Source of the DNA: JALOLV01 sp046295175
GTDB taxonomy: Bacteria > Bacteroidota > Bacteroidia > Cytophagales > Spirosomataceae
Direction of reading: 5' to 3'
Assembly: GCA_046295175.1 (NCBI GenBank)
Contig: JBKBNY010000012.1
Coordinates: forward strand, 62,001 to 126,000
DNA: 64,000 bases
The notes under the pieces: model-generated
What the model saw: only the letters and a program-made list of their open reading frames with translations
Databases searched by the model: none
Told to the model about the DNA's origin: nothing
Made by a program: the position numbers and the translations under genes
Shown here: positions 36,854 to 46,596 of the stretch, in pieces
Layout of the letters: every line of letters begins with the position of its first letter
How positions within the stretch are numbered: the first letter of the stretch is position 1

Positions 36854-37969
36854 ATGATTTTTCATTTATTTGATGTAATTGTATTGATTGGCTTAATCAA
36901 TTCTTTCGTATTTGCAGGGGTGATTCTGAATAAAAAACCATGGGTTATTTCAAATTTAATTTCGGCTTCAATTCTGATAGTACTTGGGTTATTATGCCTT
37001 AAAATTCTTTTTCATACGGTTATTTTAAGGGAATTCCCCCAACTGCAATATTTTCCTTTAGGATTTGACTTATTTCTACAACCCCTTCTGTATTTCTACA
37101 CAATTGTTTTGACAGAATCCATAAAATTCGATAAGAGATTATTCATCAAGCATTCTGTGCTACCATTGATATTTTTAGCTTATTCATTACTGGTTTATTT
37201 ATCTACTTTTGATGAGGCGACCGTTGAAAGTAAATCAGCAATAGCTACTAAATTGCTTTATGACGAGATTAAGCTAATTGAAGATATTTTATCAGTTATT
37301 TTAGGTGTTTATTATGGCTTATTATCTTATATACAACTAAAAAAGTACCAAAATTCGATTGAGACTTTTTACTCAAATACATCAATGCCGACTTACAATT
37401 GGTTGAGGAATTTACTTTTTGTAACTGCAATTGTCTTGTTATTTTTGGGTTTGATGATTGCTTCTCAGCAATTCCTAAAACCAAGTTTTGTACCGATTGA
37501 ATTATTTTATTTTTACATCGTATTTTTAATCTACATCTTTGGATTTTTCGGATTTAAACACAAAGATTTCAGAGTTTCAGTCGAATTAATCGATAAAAAA
37601 ACTAAAGCCACGAGTAATCTTCAATTTATTGAATTAATAAATCAGTTTGATGAATTATTGAAATCAAAAAAATTATACTTAGAGTCTGATTTGAATCTCA
37701 ATCAATGTGCTGAGAAATTGAATACTAATCCCCAAATACTTTCGGAGGCGATAAATCTTAGTACAAATAAAAGTTTTAGAGAATACATTAATCATTTACG
37801 AGTCGAAGAGTTTAAGGAAAGAATCGCCAAAGCCGATTTTAAAAAAGATACCATCATCGGAATTGCTTTTGAGTGTGGATTTAATTCGGAAGCAAGTTTT
37901 TACAGAATATTTAAAGAAATGGTTGGTTGTACTCCCAAAGAATATTTGAAAAAAATAATTTCGTCGTAA
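36854..37969 (+). CDS. Membrane-anchored AraC-family transcription regulator
   Basis: Residues 1-235 contain about seven hydrophobic helices; residues 260-371 form an AraC-type DNA-binding domain with LNLNQCAEKLNTNPQILSEAIN (first helix-turn-helix) and IIGIAFECGFNSEASFYRIFKEMVGCTPKEY (second, quoted by its ends). A membrane sensor joined directly to AraC is common in Bacteroidota. It probably senses an envelope signal and controls the exported-hydrolase genes just downstream, though this is inferred only from position. Confidence 0.85.
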   Translation: MIFHLFDVIVLIGLINSFVFAGVILNKKPWVISNLISASILIVLGLLCLKILFHTVILREFPQLQYFPLGFDLFLQPLLYFYTIVLTESIKFDKRLFIKHSVLPLIFLAYSLLVYLSTFDEATVESKSAIATKLLYDEIKLIEDILSVILGVYYGLLSYIQLKKYQNSIETFYSNTSMPTYNWLRNLLFVTAIVLLFLGLMIASQQFLKPSFVPIELFYFYIVFLIYIFGFFGFKHKDFRVSVELIDKKTKATSNLQFIELINQFDELLKSKKLYLESDLNLNQCAEKLNTNPQILSEAINLSTNKSFREYINHLRVEEFKERIAKADFKKDTIIGIAFECGFNSEASFYRIFKEMVGCTPKEYLKKIISS

Positions 37970-38059
37970 AGTCAACTCCTTTTTTCTCTCAAAACATATA
38001 ATAAGAGTCTTCACTAATTGTTATTTCTGAATTTTGTTTTAAATAAATCAAAATTCAAA

Positions 38060-39109
38060 ATGAAAAAACTATTAGTAATTATTACGATTTTCACCACGTG
38101 TTCCTCTTGTAAATTTCAGATTGCGATTCCACCGACATATCAAGAAATCCCGCAAAAAAGAAATCTTCAGAACAATTCAATCATTGATGAGTCTTACACA
38201 TTTCTCAAGCAAAAAACTGAATTTGATGCATTTATTGCTATTCATAATGACAGCATAGTTGCTTCATGGGGTGAAGTAGATTTGCCAATTATGACACATT
38301 CTGCTCGTAAGAGCATCATAAGTGTATTGTATGGAATAGCCATTGATAAAGGTTACATAAAACTTAATCAAACACTTGCTGAACTGGGAATAGACGATTC
38401 AAAGGCTCCGCTTACACCAATCGAGAAAACTTGTACTGTGCGGGATTTATTGATGTCTCGTTCTGGAATTTACATTGAGGCATCGGGCGAAACCCAAGAA
38501 ATGAAAGATGCAAGACCCAAACGAGGGCAGCATAAACCCGGAGAGTTTTTTTATTATAACAACTGGGGATTTAATGTTTTAGGTACGATTTTCGAGAAAC
38601 AAACAAAGCTTTCTATCGGCCAAGCGATGGAAGAATGGTTGGCAAAGCCACTTGGCATGAAGCGATTTAACGCAAGTTTTGTAGAATATAAACAGCAAGA
38701 TTATACAGAGCATCGTCAGTACATTATTTTTCTTTCGGCATCTGATATGGCTCGAATAGGTGTAATGATGGCGAATGGTGGGCTTTGGCATGGCAAACAA
38801 ATTGTAAGTGAAAATTGGGTAATTGAAAGTACAAAACCGTATTCTAAAGACCCTGGCGGAAATGAACCTATGGATATGTATTCGTATTTGTGGTGGAATG
38901 ATACAAAAAATGAAACTTATTGGGCTTCTGGTTGGGGAGGTCAATTTATGACAGTTGATAAAAAGAATAAATTGGTAATTGTTTCGAGAAATGATACTGG
39001 CAGGTCATTGATTGCAAAAGGATTATTTATGTGGAAAGGCAAGCAAGGATTCAGAAGTCATCATCAAAAATTGTATGAAAAAATGAAGTTGGCTTTAGAA
39101 ATTGACTAA
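38060..39109 (+). CDS. Exported serine hydrolase (class C beta-lactamase-like)
   Basis: The ATG at 38060 gives the export signal MKKLLVIITIFTTCSSC, perhaps a lipoprotein. The SxxK motif lies in HSARKSIISVL (catalytic Ser and Lys), YxN is in FFYYNNWGFNVLG, and WASGWGGQFMTVD near the end is the region of the third motif. These enzymes act as D-amino-acid peptidases, esterases or beta-lactamases; the class cannot be narrowed here. It starts a run of four exported hydrolases on this strand. Confidence 0.82.
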   Translation: MKKLLVIITIFTTCSSCKFQIAIPPTYQEIPQKRNLQNNSIIDESYTFLKQKTEFDAFIAIHNDSIVASWGEVDLPIMTHSARKSIISVLYGIAIDKGYIKLNQTLAELGIDDSKAPLTPIEKTCTVRDLLMSRSGIYIEASGETQEMKDARPKRGQHKPGEFFYYNNWGFNVLGTIFEKQTKLSIGQAMEEWLAKPLGMKRFNASFVEYKQQDYTEHRQYIIFLSASDMARIGVMMANGGLWHGKQIVSENWVIESTKPYSKDPGGNEPMDMYSYLWWNDTKNETYWASGWGGQFMTVDKKNKLVIVSRNDTGRSLIAKGLFMWKGKQGFRSHHQKLYEKMKLALEID

Positions 39110-39240
39110 AAAAAGCATCCAATTCATCTAATTGATTTCAAAAGATAATTTGAGACGTTTCAAATTATCTTTTGAAGCGATAGAGAGTAACGATTCGTTC
39201 AACTTTGTATCATCAATTCAAAAACAAAAAATTAAACAAA

Positions 39241-41154
39241 ATGAAAAAAGCTATTACATTGTTTTTCGCCCTTGTTTGCTTAATTGCAAAAGCCCAAACA
39301 CTTACAAATACCGAAATAATGCCAATCATAGGTAGTTGGCAAGGTACGCTTACTTATCTCGATTATACTTCTAACGTGAAGACTGTTATTCCGGCAAATG
39401 TCGATATACAACAAATCAAGGTGGGAGTATTTACATTTTCTAATCAATTTCCAAAAGAACCGCATGTCAAGTGGACAGATACTGTTGCAATTTCAAAAGA
39501 TGGAATGTGGTACGGAAAAGTGAAAGTTGTATCAAAAAAACAGTTAGCTGATGGAACTTTAGTCTTTATAACTGAAGAAAATGGCAATGATGACAAAAAG
39601 CCTGCTTTGCTAAGGAGAACTTATACAATTTCCCAAAATAAATACTCGGTTGTAAAAGATGTTAAGTTTGATGGTTCAAATGAATGGATTAATCGTCATG
39701 AGTACAAATATGAAGTTCGTGCAAAAATTCTTTCTCCAAAACAAATGAAAGAAGATTTGGCATTAATAAAAACAACTTGGGAAACAATTCACCCTGGACT
39801 TTACAGATATAATACTAAAGCTGAGATTGAAAGTTATTTTAAAGAATTGGACGTAAGAACCAACCTACCATTGGAGCAAAGAGAGTTTTTTAAAATGATT
39901 TCACAGTTAAACATTAAATTGAGATGCGGTCATAGTTTTGTTAGCTATTACAACAACAAGAGGCTCTTAAAAAATAATTTATATTCAAATGTTACATTGC
40001 CAGTATTGTTTACAATAATTGATAGAAAATTCATTATCACTCACAACATGAGCGAATTCAAAGACATCAAATTAGGTGATGAAATAACTGAAATCAATGG
40101 ATTTTCTTCTAAATCAATCATTGATAGTTTATTAACTGTCAGTAAAGCAGACGGCAAAAATGGTTTGAATAAACAATTAAATAATATAAGTTTTGACCCC
40201 AGAGAAATTTATTTAGACCGATATGCATTATTCGATATTTTCTTTCCATTGTTCTTCAAGAAGGATTTGAATGAGCAGAATTTCACATTGAAAATTAAAA
40301 ATATTAAAGGTACTGAGAAGCAAGTCAATGTTTCTGGTTTATCGAAAGAAACTCGTTTGGCAGAGTTCATTAAAAGATACGGCGATTTACCCCAAAACGA
40401 AAATAGTTGGTATTTAAAGCCAATTGACAATAAGACTATCGTATTTCGAGTTGGTGATTTTATGACTTATAAATGGAAGTTTGACTTCAATAAATACTTA
40501 GATAGTGTATTTGTTATGATGAATGCACGTGGTTATAAAAACTTAATCGTTGATATTCGCAAAAACGAAGGTGGTGCAGATGAGGCCAGAAATGCCGTTT
40601 TGAGTTACCTAACTCCAAAAGATTTGGGTTGTGCAATGCCTTACAGAAGACTTTACCGTTACAATCAAATACCTGACAGTTTGAACAAATATCTAAGTAC
40701 TTGGGATGATGATTTTAGAAAACCAAAACCTGATTCGCTTTTTTTGAAAACACCCGAAGGTTTTTACGAAAGTCGTAAACCAAACAAATGTGTTGAGATT
40801 TATTCAAATGCCAATCATTTCAAGGGAAACATTTACCTAATAACCGATGTAACCAATAGCTCAGCAACTTTTACATTGGCCGATGTCTTCAAACAAAATA
40901 AGTTAGGAACAATCGTAGGTGAAACAACTGGAGGTACTCAACAAGGAATTAATGGTGGCGAAATATTCTTCTTTTATCTACCAAATTCACAAATTGAAAT
41001 GGATTTACCACTCATTTTTCAAGCAGCTAAAACGACCAGACCAGATGAAGGAATAAAGCCTGATTATGAGGTAAAAACTACCCCGAAAGACCTTGCTATA
41101 ATGCGTGATGTACAATTGGAGTTCATTTTGAAAAAATTATCAAAGAATTTGTAA
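39241..41154 (+). CDS. S41 family C-terminal-processing-like peptidase
   Basis: ATG at 39241 begins a clear signal peptide (MKKAITLFFALVCLIAKAQ); the longer frame from 39205 is less likely. An N-terminal domain of unknown type covers about 150 residues, then a helical S41 cap (ALIKTTWETIHPGLYRY), a PDZ-like part (IKLGDEITEINGFS) and the catalytic core with LIVDIRKNEGGADEARNAV and the nucleophile in DVTNSSATFTLADVF. It is probably periplasmic and cuts unfolded or tail-tagged peptides. Confidence 0.85.
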   Translation: MKKAITLFFALVCLIAKAQTLTNTEIMPIIGSWQGTLTYLDYTSNVKTVIPANVDIQQIKVGVFTFSNQFPKEPHVKWTDTVAISKDGMWYGKVKVVSKKQLADGTLVFITEENGNDDKKPALLRRTYTISQNKYSVVKDVKFDGSNEWINRHEYKYEVRAKILSPKQMKEDLALIKTTWETIHPGLYRYNTKAEIESYFKELDVRTNLPLEQREFFKMISQLNIKLRCGHSFVSYYNNKRLLKNNLYSNVTLPVLFTIIDRKFIITHNMSEFKDIKLGDEITEINGFSSKSIIDSLLTVSKADGKNGLNKQLNNISFDPREIYLDRYALFDIFFPLFFKKDLNEQNFTLKIKNIKGTEKQVNVSGLSKETRLAEFIKRYGDLPQNENSWYLKPIDNKTIVFRVGDFMTYKWKFDFNKYLDSVFVMMNARGYKNLIVDIRKNEGGADEARNAVLSYLTPKDLGCAMPYRRLYRYNQIPDSLNKYLSTWDDDFRKPKPDSLFLKTPEGFYESRKPNKCVEIYSNANHFKGNIYLITDVTNSSATFTLADVFKQNKLGTIVGETTGGTQQGINGGEIFFFYLPNSQIEMDLPLIFQAAKTTRPDEGIKPDYEVKTTPKDLAIMRDVQLEFILKKLSKNL

Positions 41155-41201
41155 GTTTGTTTCAATGAAATCAATTGTTTTATCTCAAAAAGTACCAATT
41201 T

Positions 41202-42626
41202 ATGAAAAAGCTAATAAAATTTGCAGTATTACTTGTATCAATCAATATTAATGCTCAAAATAATATTCCTAAAATTGAGCCATGCGAATGTCAGTTTAGA
41301 GCTGATAGTAGCCTAAATACGATTTGTGGCAACTTAATTGTCCCTGAAAATCGCCGAAAAAAAGGTAGTAGAATGATTAAATTACCCTACATTATCGCGG
41401 TTTCGGCAAATCCTAACAAAAAGAAAGACCCATTGCTTTTTACAACGGGTGGGCCTGGCGGAAGTTCTATTGGGTCTGTTACTTCAATACATTATTTTTC
41501 GCTAATTAAAGACCGTGATTTTATCGGTTTTGAACAGCGAGGAACCAAGTTTGCGAAGCCTTGTTTGGAGTGCCCAGAAGTTACTTCCGCAATTAAGCAA
41601 TCGTATTATTTGCCTAAAAGAAACGAAAAATTCATTAATGATGCCGTTTTGAAGTGCCGAAAACGATTGATTGATAGTGGAGTTGATTTAACAGGATACA
41701 ATACCGAAGAAAGCACCGATGATTTGAATGATTTGATTAATGCCCTGAAGTTAGACTCGGTCAACCTCATTGGAATGTCTTATAGTGGAGGGCTAATGCC
41801 AAATGTTTTACGTAAATATCCAAGTAAAATTAGGTCGTTGGTTTTAGATTCACCTTTACCATTGTCTGTTAATATTGATGAAGACGAGTTGGTAAATTTT
41901 AATGAGGCTTTACACAACACCTTCGAATTTTTAGAAAAACAATCACCTCAAAACATCGGATTGGAGAATCTTTGGAAAAGTTACCTTTTAGGAATAGAAG
42001 GAAAAGTATTTGAAACAGCAATTGTTGATGAAAAAACTAAACAGAAATCAAAAGTTTTTTACAACCGAAACGATATTGTTGGACTCGTAGGTAGCCAAAT
42101 TGGAAATGAGGAAGGGCGAAAGGGTTTACCCAATTTATTGTCAGATTTGTTCAATAATCGGATAGATGTCCATATAAATAGCTATTTAAAGAATATTTTA
42201 GAAAATGACAGTCCGTTTTCGGCAATGAGATTGTCTGTTTATTGTTCAGATAAAATGGCATTTGCCGATTTGAAACTTGCCCAACAGCAGTATGATATTT
42301 TTCCTGAAATGAAGGGGCTTTGGGCAAACGATGTAACTCCCCAAATGTGTAAATGCTGGAATGTTCCACCTATCAATAAAGATAATAAACAGCCGTTTTA
42401 TACAAATGTGCCAGTCTTATTGAGTGCGGGGGCTTTTGATGCAGCTTGCCGACCAGTTTACAATGATATTTTGCACCATTACTTTCCCAAATCTCAACGA
42501 CTCCTTTTTCAAAATGGGGCTCATTGTCCACTCATTAGTCTTGAAGGTGAAAAGTTTATCACAGATTTCTTAAATAAACCACTTAACAAATTAGTGTCAA
42601 AAGATAATTCAATAATGGTTTATTAA
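41202..42626 (+). CDS. Exported alpha/beta hydrolase, TAP/prolyl-aminopeptidase-like
   Basis: ATG at 41202 gives the signal MKKLIKFAVLLVSININAQ. The oxyanion region is TTGGPGGSSIGSV and the nucleophile elbow is GMSYSGG. The C-terminal TAP-like domain contains VPVLLSAGAFDAACRP (acid) and NGAHCPLIS (catalytic His). Four Cys near the N-terminus may form disulfides. The family releases N-terminal residues or tripeptides. It directly follows the S41 peptidase by 47 nt, so both may be one transcript. Confidence 0.82.
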   Translation: MKKLIKFAVLLVSININAQNNIPKIEPCECQFRADSSLNTICGNLIVPENRRKKGSRMIKLPYIIAVSANPNKKKDPLLFTTGGPGGSSIGSVTSIHYFSLIKDRDFIGFEQRGTKFAKPCLECPEVTSAIKQSYYLPKRNEKFINDAVLKCRKRLIDSGVDLTGYNTEESTDDLNDLINALKLDSVNLIGMSYSGGLMPNVLRKYPSKIRSLVLDSPLPLSVNIDEDELVNFNEALHNTFEFLEKQSPQNIGLENLWKSYLLGIEGKVFETAIVDEKTKQKSKVFYNRNDIVGLVGSQIGNEEGRKGLPNLLSDLFNNRIDVHINSYLKNILENDSPFSAMRLSVYCSDKMAFADLKLAQQQYDIFPEMKGLWANDVTPQMCKCWNVPPINKDNKQPFYTNVPVLLSAGAFDAACRPVYNDILHHYFPKSQRLLFQNGAHCPLISLEGEKFITDFLNKPLNKLVSKDNSIMVY

Positions 42627-42721
42627 CTTTTGGAACTAATAATAAAAAAACAATTATAGTTGCACTCGAAACAGAGTTGAAATTTTTGACCATGTATTTG
42701 AATTGATGATTAATCACCTAT

Positions 42722-42751
42722 TTTGCGATTTAGGTCTTTAAAATAACTTTG
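42722..42751 (+). promoter_or_regulatory. Bacteroidota-type promoter with long leader before the M20 gene
   Basis: TTTG (42722-42725), an 18-bp spacer and TAACTTTG (42744-42751) match the consensus. The ATG is 160 bp downstream, leaving a leader of about 150 nt with a 7-bp hairpin AGATTTA/TAAATCT at 42849-42865. Confidence 0.5.
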
Positions 42752-42910
42752 CAGAACCATGTCAAGAGTATTTCTTCTCTGTTTTTAGAAAAAAAACACA
42801 ACTTTTCTCGTAACCTTTTTATTATACATCGAATCCAATCAACAACTTTTAGATTTACCATAAATCTTTGATTTTGGGTAAGCCACAATTACATAAATTA
42901 TTATAAAATT

Positions 42911-44212
42911 ATGAAAAAAGCTATTGCACTCACGTTTGTTTTTGCGAGCCTTATTGGGTTCGCTCAAACAACACAAACAATGTCAAGCACGAAGCAAAAA
43001 GAGGCAGTTCATCTCAATATCAAACTCGAAACCGATAAGATTTTTGATAAATTGGTCGAAATAAGGAGAAAACTGCATCAAAACCCCGAATTGGCTGGTA
43101 AAGAAAAAATCACTCAGCAAACGCTCAAAAGTTATCTTGAGAATTTAGGTTTAGAAGTTAAAACTGATATTTATGGTCATGGATTGGTCGGAATTTTGAA
43201 AGGAGCCAAGTCAGGAAAAAACATTGCTTGGCGAGCTGATATGGACGCATTGCCTCAAGATTTCCCTGATAGAGCTACTTTTCATTCACAAATCAATGGT
43301 GTACAGCATGGTTGTGGGCATGATATTCACATGGCCATTGCACTCGGAATTGCTGAGGTTTTGTCAAAAAATAAAAACAAATTGAGTGGTTCTGTTGCTT
43401 TTATTTTTCAACCCGAAGAAGAAACATTTCTTGGAGCAAAAAATATGATTGAAAAAGGATTATTTAAGTATGCCAAACCAAGTGAAATCTATGGACTCCA
43501 TGTAACTGCTCTTCCTGTCGGACAGATTATGGTAAAACCAAATGAGCTTTTTGCCTATCAAAAAGGATTTAGGATTGCAATGAAAAATAAACTTTCAAAA
43601 GTTGAAATCCAAAACTTAAAGACCCAAATTCGTAATTTATTGACACGATTTCCTGATGGAAATAAGCCGTGGGAACTTCAACACATCATTGACCCCAAAC
43701 ATGGCCTATCGACTCCAAACACGATTTACAAAGATTACCTTTTTATGGATGAAAGATTTTTTGACTATGCCAAGAATGATACCCTTTATTTAGAAGGCGA
43801 ATTATACGAAACGAATGCATCAAGTATCCCCAATATTTTGCCTTCAATCAAAAAGTTAATTAGTGACAGTGGTTACGCTTTTGATTTGATGAATGTTTCA
43901 TTTACTAAAGAAAATCCAACAGTTTTAAATAATCCCCAACTGACTAATGAAGCTATTGTAATTCTTGATAGAATTTATGGAAAAGGATTTACTGTGAATG
44001 ATTACGGTTATGTTCCATTCTTCAATGATGACTTTGCATATTTTCAGCAAAAAGTACCAGGTGTTTATTTTTTGTTAGGTGGCTCTAATTTTGAAAAAGG
44101 TATGATTGCCATGAATCATGCACCCAATTTTGAGGTAGATGAAGAATGTATCAGAATTGGAGTTAAGTGTTTTTCTTCATTGATTTTTGAAAGATTGTTA
44201 TCAGTAGATTAA
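42911..44212 (+). CDS. Exported M20-family amidohydrolase/peptidase
   Basis: A signal peptide (MKKAIALTFVFASLIGFAQ) precedes an M20D-type metal hydrolase. Metal and catalytic motifs include EIRRKLHQNPELAG, WRADMDALP, HGCGHDIHMAIALG and FQPEEETFLGAKNMI. The dimerisation/lid region follows, and FNDDFAYFQQKVPGVYFLLG closes the active site. Such enzymes hydrolyse N-acyl amino acids or small peptides. Export fits its hydrolase neighbours. Confidence 0.88.
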   Translation: MKKAIALTFVFASLIGFAQTTQTMSSTKQKEAVHLNIKLETDKIFDKLVEIRRKLHQNPELAGKEKITQQTLKSYLENLGLEVKTDIYGHGLVGILKGAKSGKNIAWRADMDALPQDFPDRATFHSQINGVQHGCGHDIHMAIALGIAEVLSKNKNKLSGSVAFIFQPEEETFLGAKNMIEKGLFKYAKPSEIYGLHVTALPVGQIMVKPNELFAYQKGFRIAMKNKLSKVEIQNLKTQIRNLLTRFPDGNKPWELQHIIDPKHGLSTPNTIYKDYLFMDERFFDYAKNDTLYLEGELYETNASSIPNILPSIKKLISDSGYAFDLMNVSFTKENPTVLNNPQLTNEAIVILDRIYGKGFTVNDYGYVPFFNDDFAYFQQKVPGVYFLLGGSNFEKGMIAMNHAPNFEVDEECIRIGVKCFSSLIFERLLSVD

Positions 44213-44242
44213 TCTAAATTAACTTTTTTAAGAACATATTTT

Positions 44243-45385
44243 ATGAATAACACTATTATCAGATTTCTTGTACTTGCCCAATTATTTATTTATACTACTT
44301 TTTTTCAATCGATAGCACAGACACGTGTCTCAACTGAAATCAAACCCCAAATGAAGCCCAATGCTTGGATTTTGGCTGGTAAAGTCGATTACTTAGTTCA
44401 TAAAGGTATTCCTGCTATGAAAATTGAGACGGTCAGCGATACAGACCAAGTGGTTTTAAGAGATGTTCTCTTCGAAAATGGAACCATCGAGTATGATATT
44501 GAGCCAATTAGTTCGTCTTCTATCTATTTTAGAAGAAATAGCTATAAAGAGCAAGAAATCTTTTATCTCCGTGATAGGTTCAATCAACCACTTTATAATG
44601 ACGGCATACAGTATTGTCCTGTAATAGATGGGGTGATTATGTGGGATGTCTTTGACCATTTTCAAGCTCCGGCACTCATTAAACCAAATGAATGGAATCA
44701 CGTTAAACTTGTTATATCGGGGTACCAGATGCGGGTTTTTATTAATAATATGGTTAAACCCGCTTTGGAGATACCTCGTTTAGAGGGTAGTCAAAAAACT
44801 GGTTCAATTGCCTTTGATGGGAATTGTATTATTGCAAATGTGGTGATAAAACCTAATCTGACTGACGATTTAGCTTCTTATGAAGGAACCGATTTAACCA
44901 ACCATGATGCTAATTATTTGCGAAATTGGCAATCGTCAAAACCCATCAAACTATCGAGAGGAACCGAACCTTATTTTAGGAAACTCCCCGAAAGTGATTC
45001 AATCTTCGTTGGTAAAATCTTTGCTGAAAGACACGGATTAATCAATCTTACTCGAAAATTTGGAAAAAATAAAGAACGTGAAATGGTTTGGTTGAAAGCA
45101 ACCATCAATTCAGAATTGGCACAACAGAAAATACTTTCGTTGGGGTTCAGTGAAGAAGTTTGGGTATTTGTAAATAAAAAATATAGCTACTCTGACAAAA
45201 ACCTATATCGAACCACTAATGTAAGAAAATACCCCGATGGTCGGCTATCTACACAAAATGCTTCTTTCCCGATTCAATTACAGAAAGGAGAAAACGAGAT
45301 ATTGATTGGCGTCGCAAACGAATTTTATGCTTGGGGTATTGTTGCAAGACTTTCTGACATGGAAGGTTTGACTCTCAAAGATTAA
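44243..45385 (+). CDS. Exported protein with laminin-G/DUF1080-like fold, function unknown
   Basis: A signal peptide ends near SIAQT. The first 200 residues look like a concanavalin-type jelly roll: VLFENGTIEYDIEPISSSSI, NEWNHVKLVISGYQMRVFIN and GSIAFDGNCIIANVVIKP. A second beta domain follows to the end, with VWLKATINSELAQQKILSLG and GENEILIGVANEFYAWG. This resembles sugar-binding or DUF1080 lyase-type proteins, but no catalytic residue is evident. It follows the M20 gene by 30 nt and is probably co-transcribed. Confidence 0.7.
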   Translation: MNNTIIRFLVLAQLFIYTTFFQSIAQTRVSTEIKPQMKPNAWILAGKVDYLVHKGIPAMKIETVSDTDQVVLRDVLFENGTIEYDIEPISSSSIYFRRNSYKEQEIFYLRDRFNQPLYNDGIQYCPVIDGVIMWDVFDHFQAPALIKPNEWNHVKLVISGYQMRVFINNMVKPALEIPRLEGSQKTGSIAFDGNCIIANVVIKPNLTDDLASYEGTDLTNHDANYLRNWQSSKPIKLSRGTEPYFRKLPESDSIFVGKIFAERHGLINLTRKFGKNKEREMVWLKATINSELAQQKILSLGFSEEVWVFVNKKYSYSDKNLYRTTNVRKYPDGRLSTQNASFPIQLQKGENEILIGVANEFYAWGIVARLSDMEGLTLKD

Positions 45386-45477
45386 TTTATTAAATCCTAT
45401 TTTTGTGATTCCAACACAAAGATTTTTTGTGGAGTAACCATAAATTACTAAATTCATTGCAAATATTTTTTTTGTAA

Positions 45478-46044
45478 ATGGAAATTTTGATTAGTCTTTG
45501 TGTTGGAATCGCACTTAGTGCAAGCTCTGGATTTAGGGTTTTTGTACCCATGCTTGTTGCAAATTTAGCTTCAAAATACGAACTTTTGCATCTATCACAA
45601 GGATTTGAATGGCTCGAAAGCCCAATCGCCACGCTAATCTTTGGTGTTGCTACTGTTGTCGAAATTGGAGCTTACTATATTCCATTTATCGATAATTTAT
45701 TAGCCACATTGGCCGTACCTTCCTCATTTGTTGCAGGTACAATTTTGACGACTTCAATTTTGCAGATTGATTCGCCGATTTTGCAATGGTCATTGGGGAT
45801 TTTGGCAGGTGGGGGAGTTGCCGGAACAATACAATCAGGGACGGGTTTACTTCGTTTAGCTTCTTCAAAATTAACTGGTGGAATAGGTAATCCAATTTTC
45901 TCTACAATTGAAAACTTTAGCTCAATTACCATTTCTGTACTGACACTTTGGATTCCAATTATAGTGGCAATATTTGTATTAATCCTTTCAATTTATTTGT
46001 TCCGCAAAATCTTCAAAAGATTCTTTTCAAAAACCCAAAACTGA
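45478..46044 (+). CDS. DUF4126 membrane protein
   Basis: The 188-residue protein has five or so membrane helices and the DUF4126 pattern: LCVGIALSASSGFRVFVPML at the start, GVATVVEIGAYYIPFIDN, and GILAGGGVAGTIQSGTGLLRL. The function is unknown. Its stop codon lies inside the first element (CTGACA) of the motif array upstream of groES. Confidence 0.85.
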   Translation: MEILISLCVGIALSASSGFRVFVPMLVANLASKYELLHLSQGFEWLESPIATLIFGVATVVEIGAYYIPFIDNLLATLAVPSSFVAGTILTTSILQIDSPILQWSLGILAGGGVAGTIQSGTGLLRLASSKLTGGIGNPIFSTIENFSSITISVLTLWIPIIVAIFVLILSIYLFRKIFKRFFSKTQN

Positions 46045-46123
46045 CAGATTTTAATATTATTGTGTCAGTATAAAAGTATTTTGTCAGACAAAACTGAAAA
46101 ATTGTCAGAAAAACGTACCTTTG
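46041..46123 (+). promoter_or_regulatory. groESL promoter region with TGTCAG hexamer array
   Basis: TACCTTTG at 46116-46123 fits the -7 element. Upstream lie CTGACA (46041-46046, inverted) and three TGTCAG copies (46063, 46082, 46103), starting 22, 19 and 21 bp apart. This looks like a phased operator for a heat-shock regulator. The CIRCE inverted repeat of HrcA-controlled genes was not seen. Confidence 0.55.
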
Positions 46124-46214
46124 CGGCTCGTTGGCAAAGTCATTGTAGAATTGCTTGCGTCATTAATTAAAATTAATTGTTTAACATAACAAAACCTATA
46201 AACCCCAAATAGCT

Positions 46215-46490
46215 ATGTCAGTAAGCGTAAAACCATTAGCAGACAGAGTATTGGTAGAAGCTGCACCAGCAGAAGAAAAAACCGCTTTTGGTATCATCAT
46301 CCCTGATACTGCCAAAGAAAAACCTCAAAAAGGTATTGTAGTAGCAGTAGGACCCGGCAAAAAAGATGAGCCGTTGTCAGTAAAAGTTGGCGACTCAGTA
46401 TTGTACGGCAAATATGCAGGTACTGAGATAACTGTCGAAGGTAAAGAATACCTTATCATGCGTGAATCAGACATTTACGCGATTGTTTAA
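46215..46490 (+). CDS. groES: Co-chaperonin GroES
   Basis: The 91-residue GroES caps the GroEL ring during protein folding. KPLADRVLVEAAPAEEKTAFG is the N-terminal block, followed by the mobile loop GIIIPDTAKEKPQKG and the C-terminal EYLIMRESDIYAIV. It is the first gene of the groES-groEL operon, with a leader of about 90 nt after the motif array. Full length and intact. Confidence 0.97.
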   Translation: MSVSVKPLADRVLVEAAPAEEKTAFGIIIPDTAKEKPQKGIVVAVGPGKKDEPLSVKVGDSVLYGKYAGTEITVEGKEYLIMRESDIYAIV

Positions 46491-46499
46491 TCAATGCTC

Positions 46500-46564
46500 A
46501 ATGAACAATTAACAATGAACAATTTGTTAATTGCTCTGAATTTCTCAAAGTAATATTGTTCATT
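46500..46564. repeat. AT-rich nested direct and inverted repeats between groES and groEL
   Basis: ATGAACAAT occurs at 46501 and 46515 and inverted (ATTGTTCAT) at 46555. CAATTAACAA/TTGTTAATTG (46506-46515 and 46524-46533) can form a 10-bp stem with an 8-nt loop. It may be an RNA-processing or attenuation element, or just a short-repeat insertion. Confidence 0.55.
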
Positions 46565-46596
46565 ATCCATTGTAAAATTCAATTTTTAAAAAAATC

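Noticed and set aside
42752..42910. Long leader before the M20 gene as a possible riboswitch
   Set aside because: Only one 7-bp hairpin is visible, with no conserved core of any known riboswitch.
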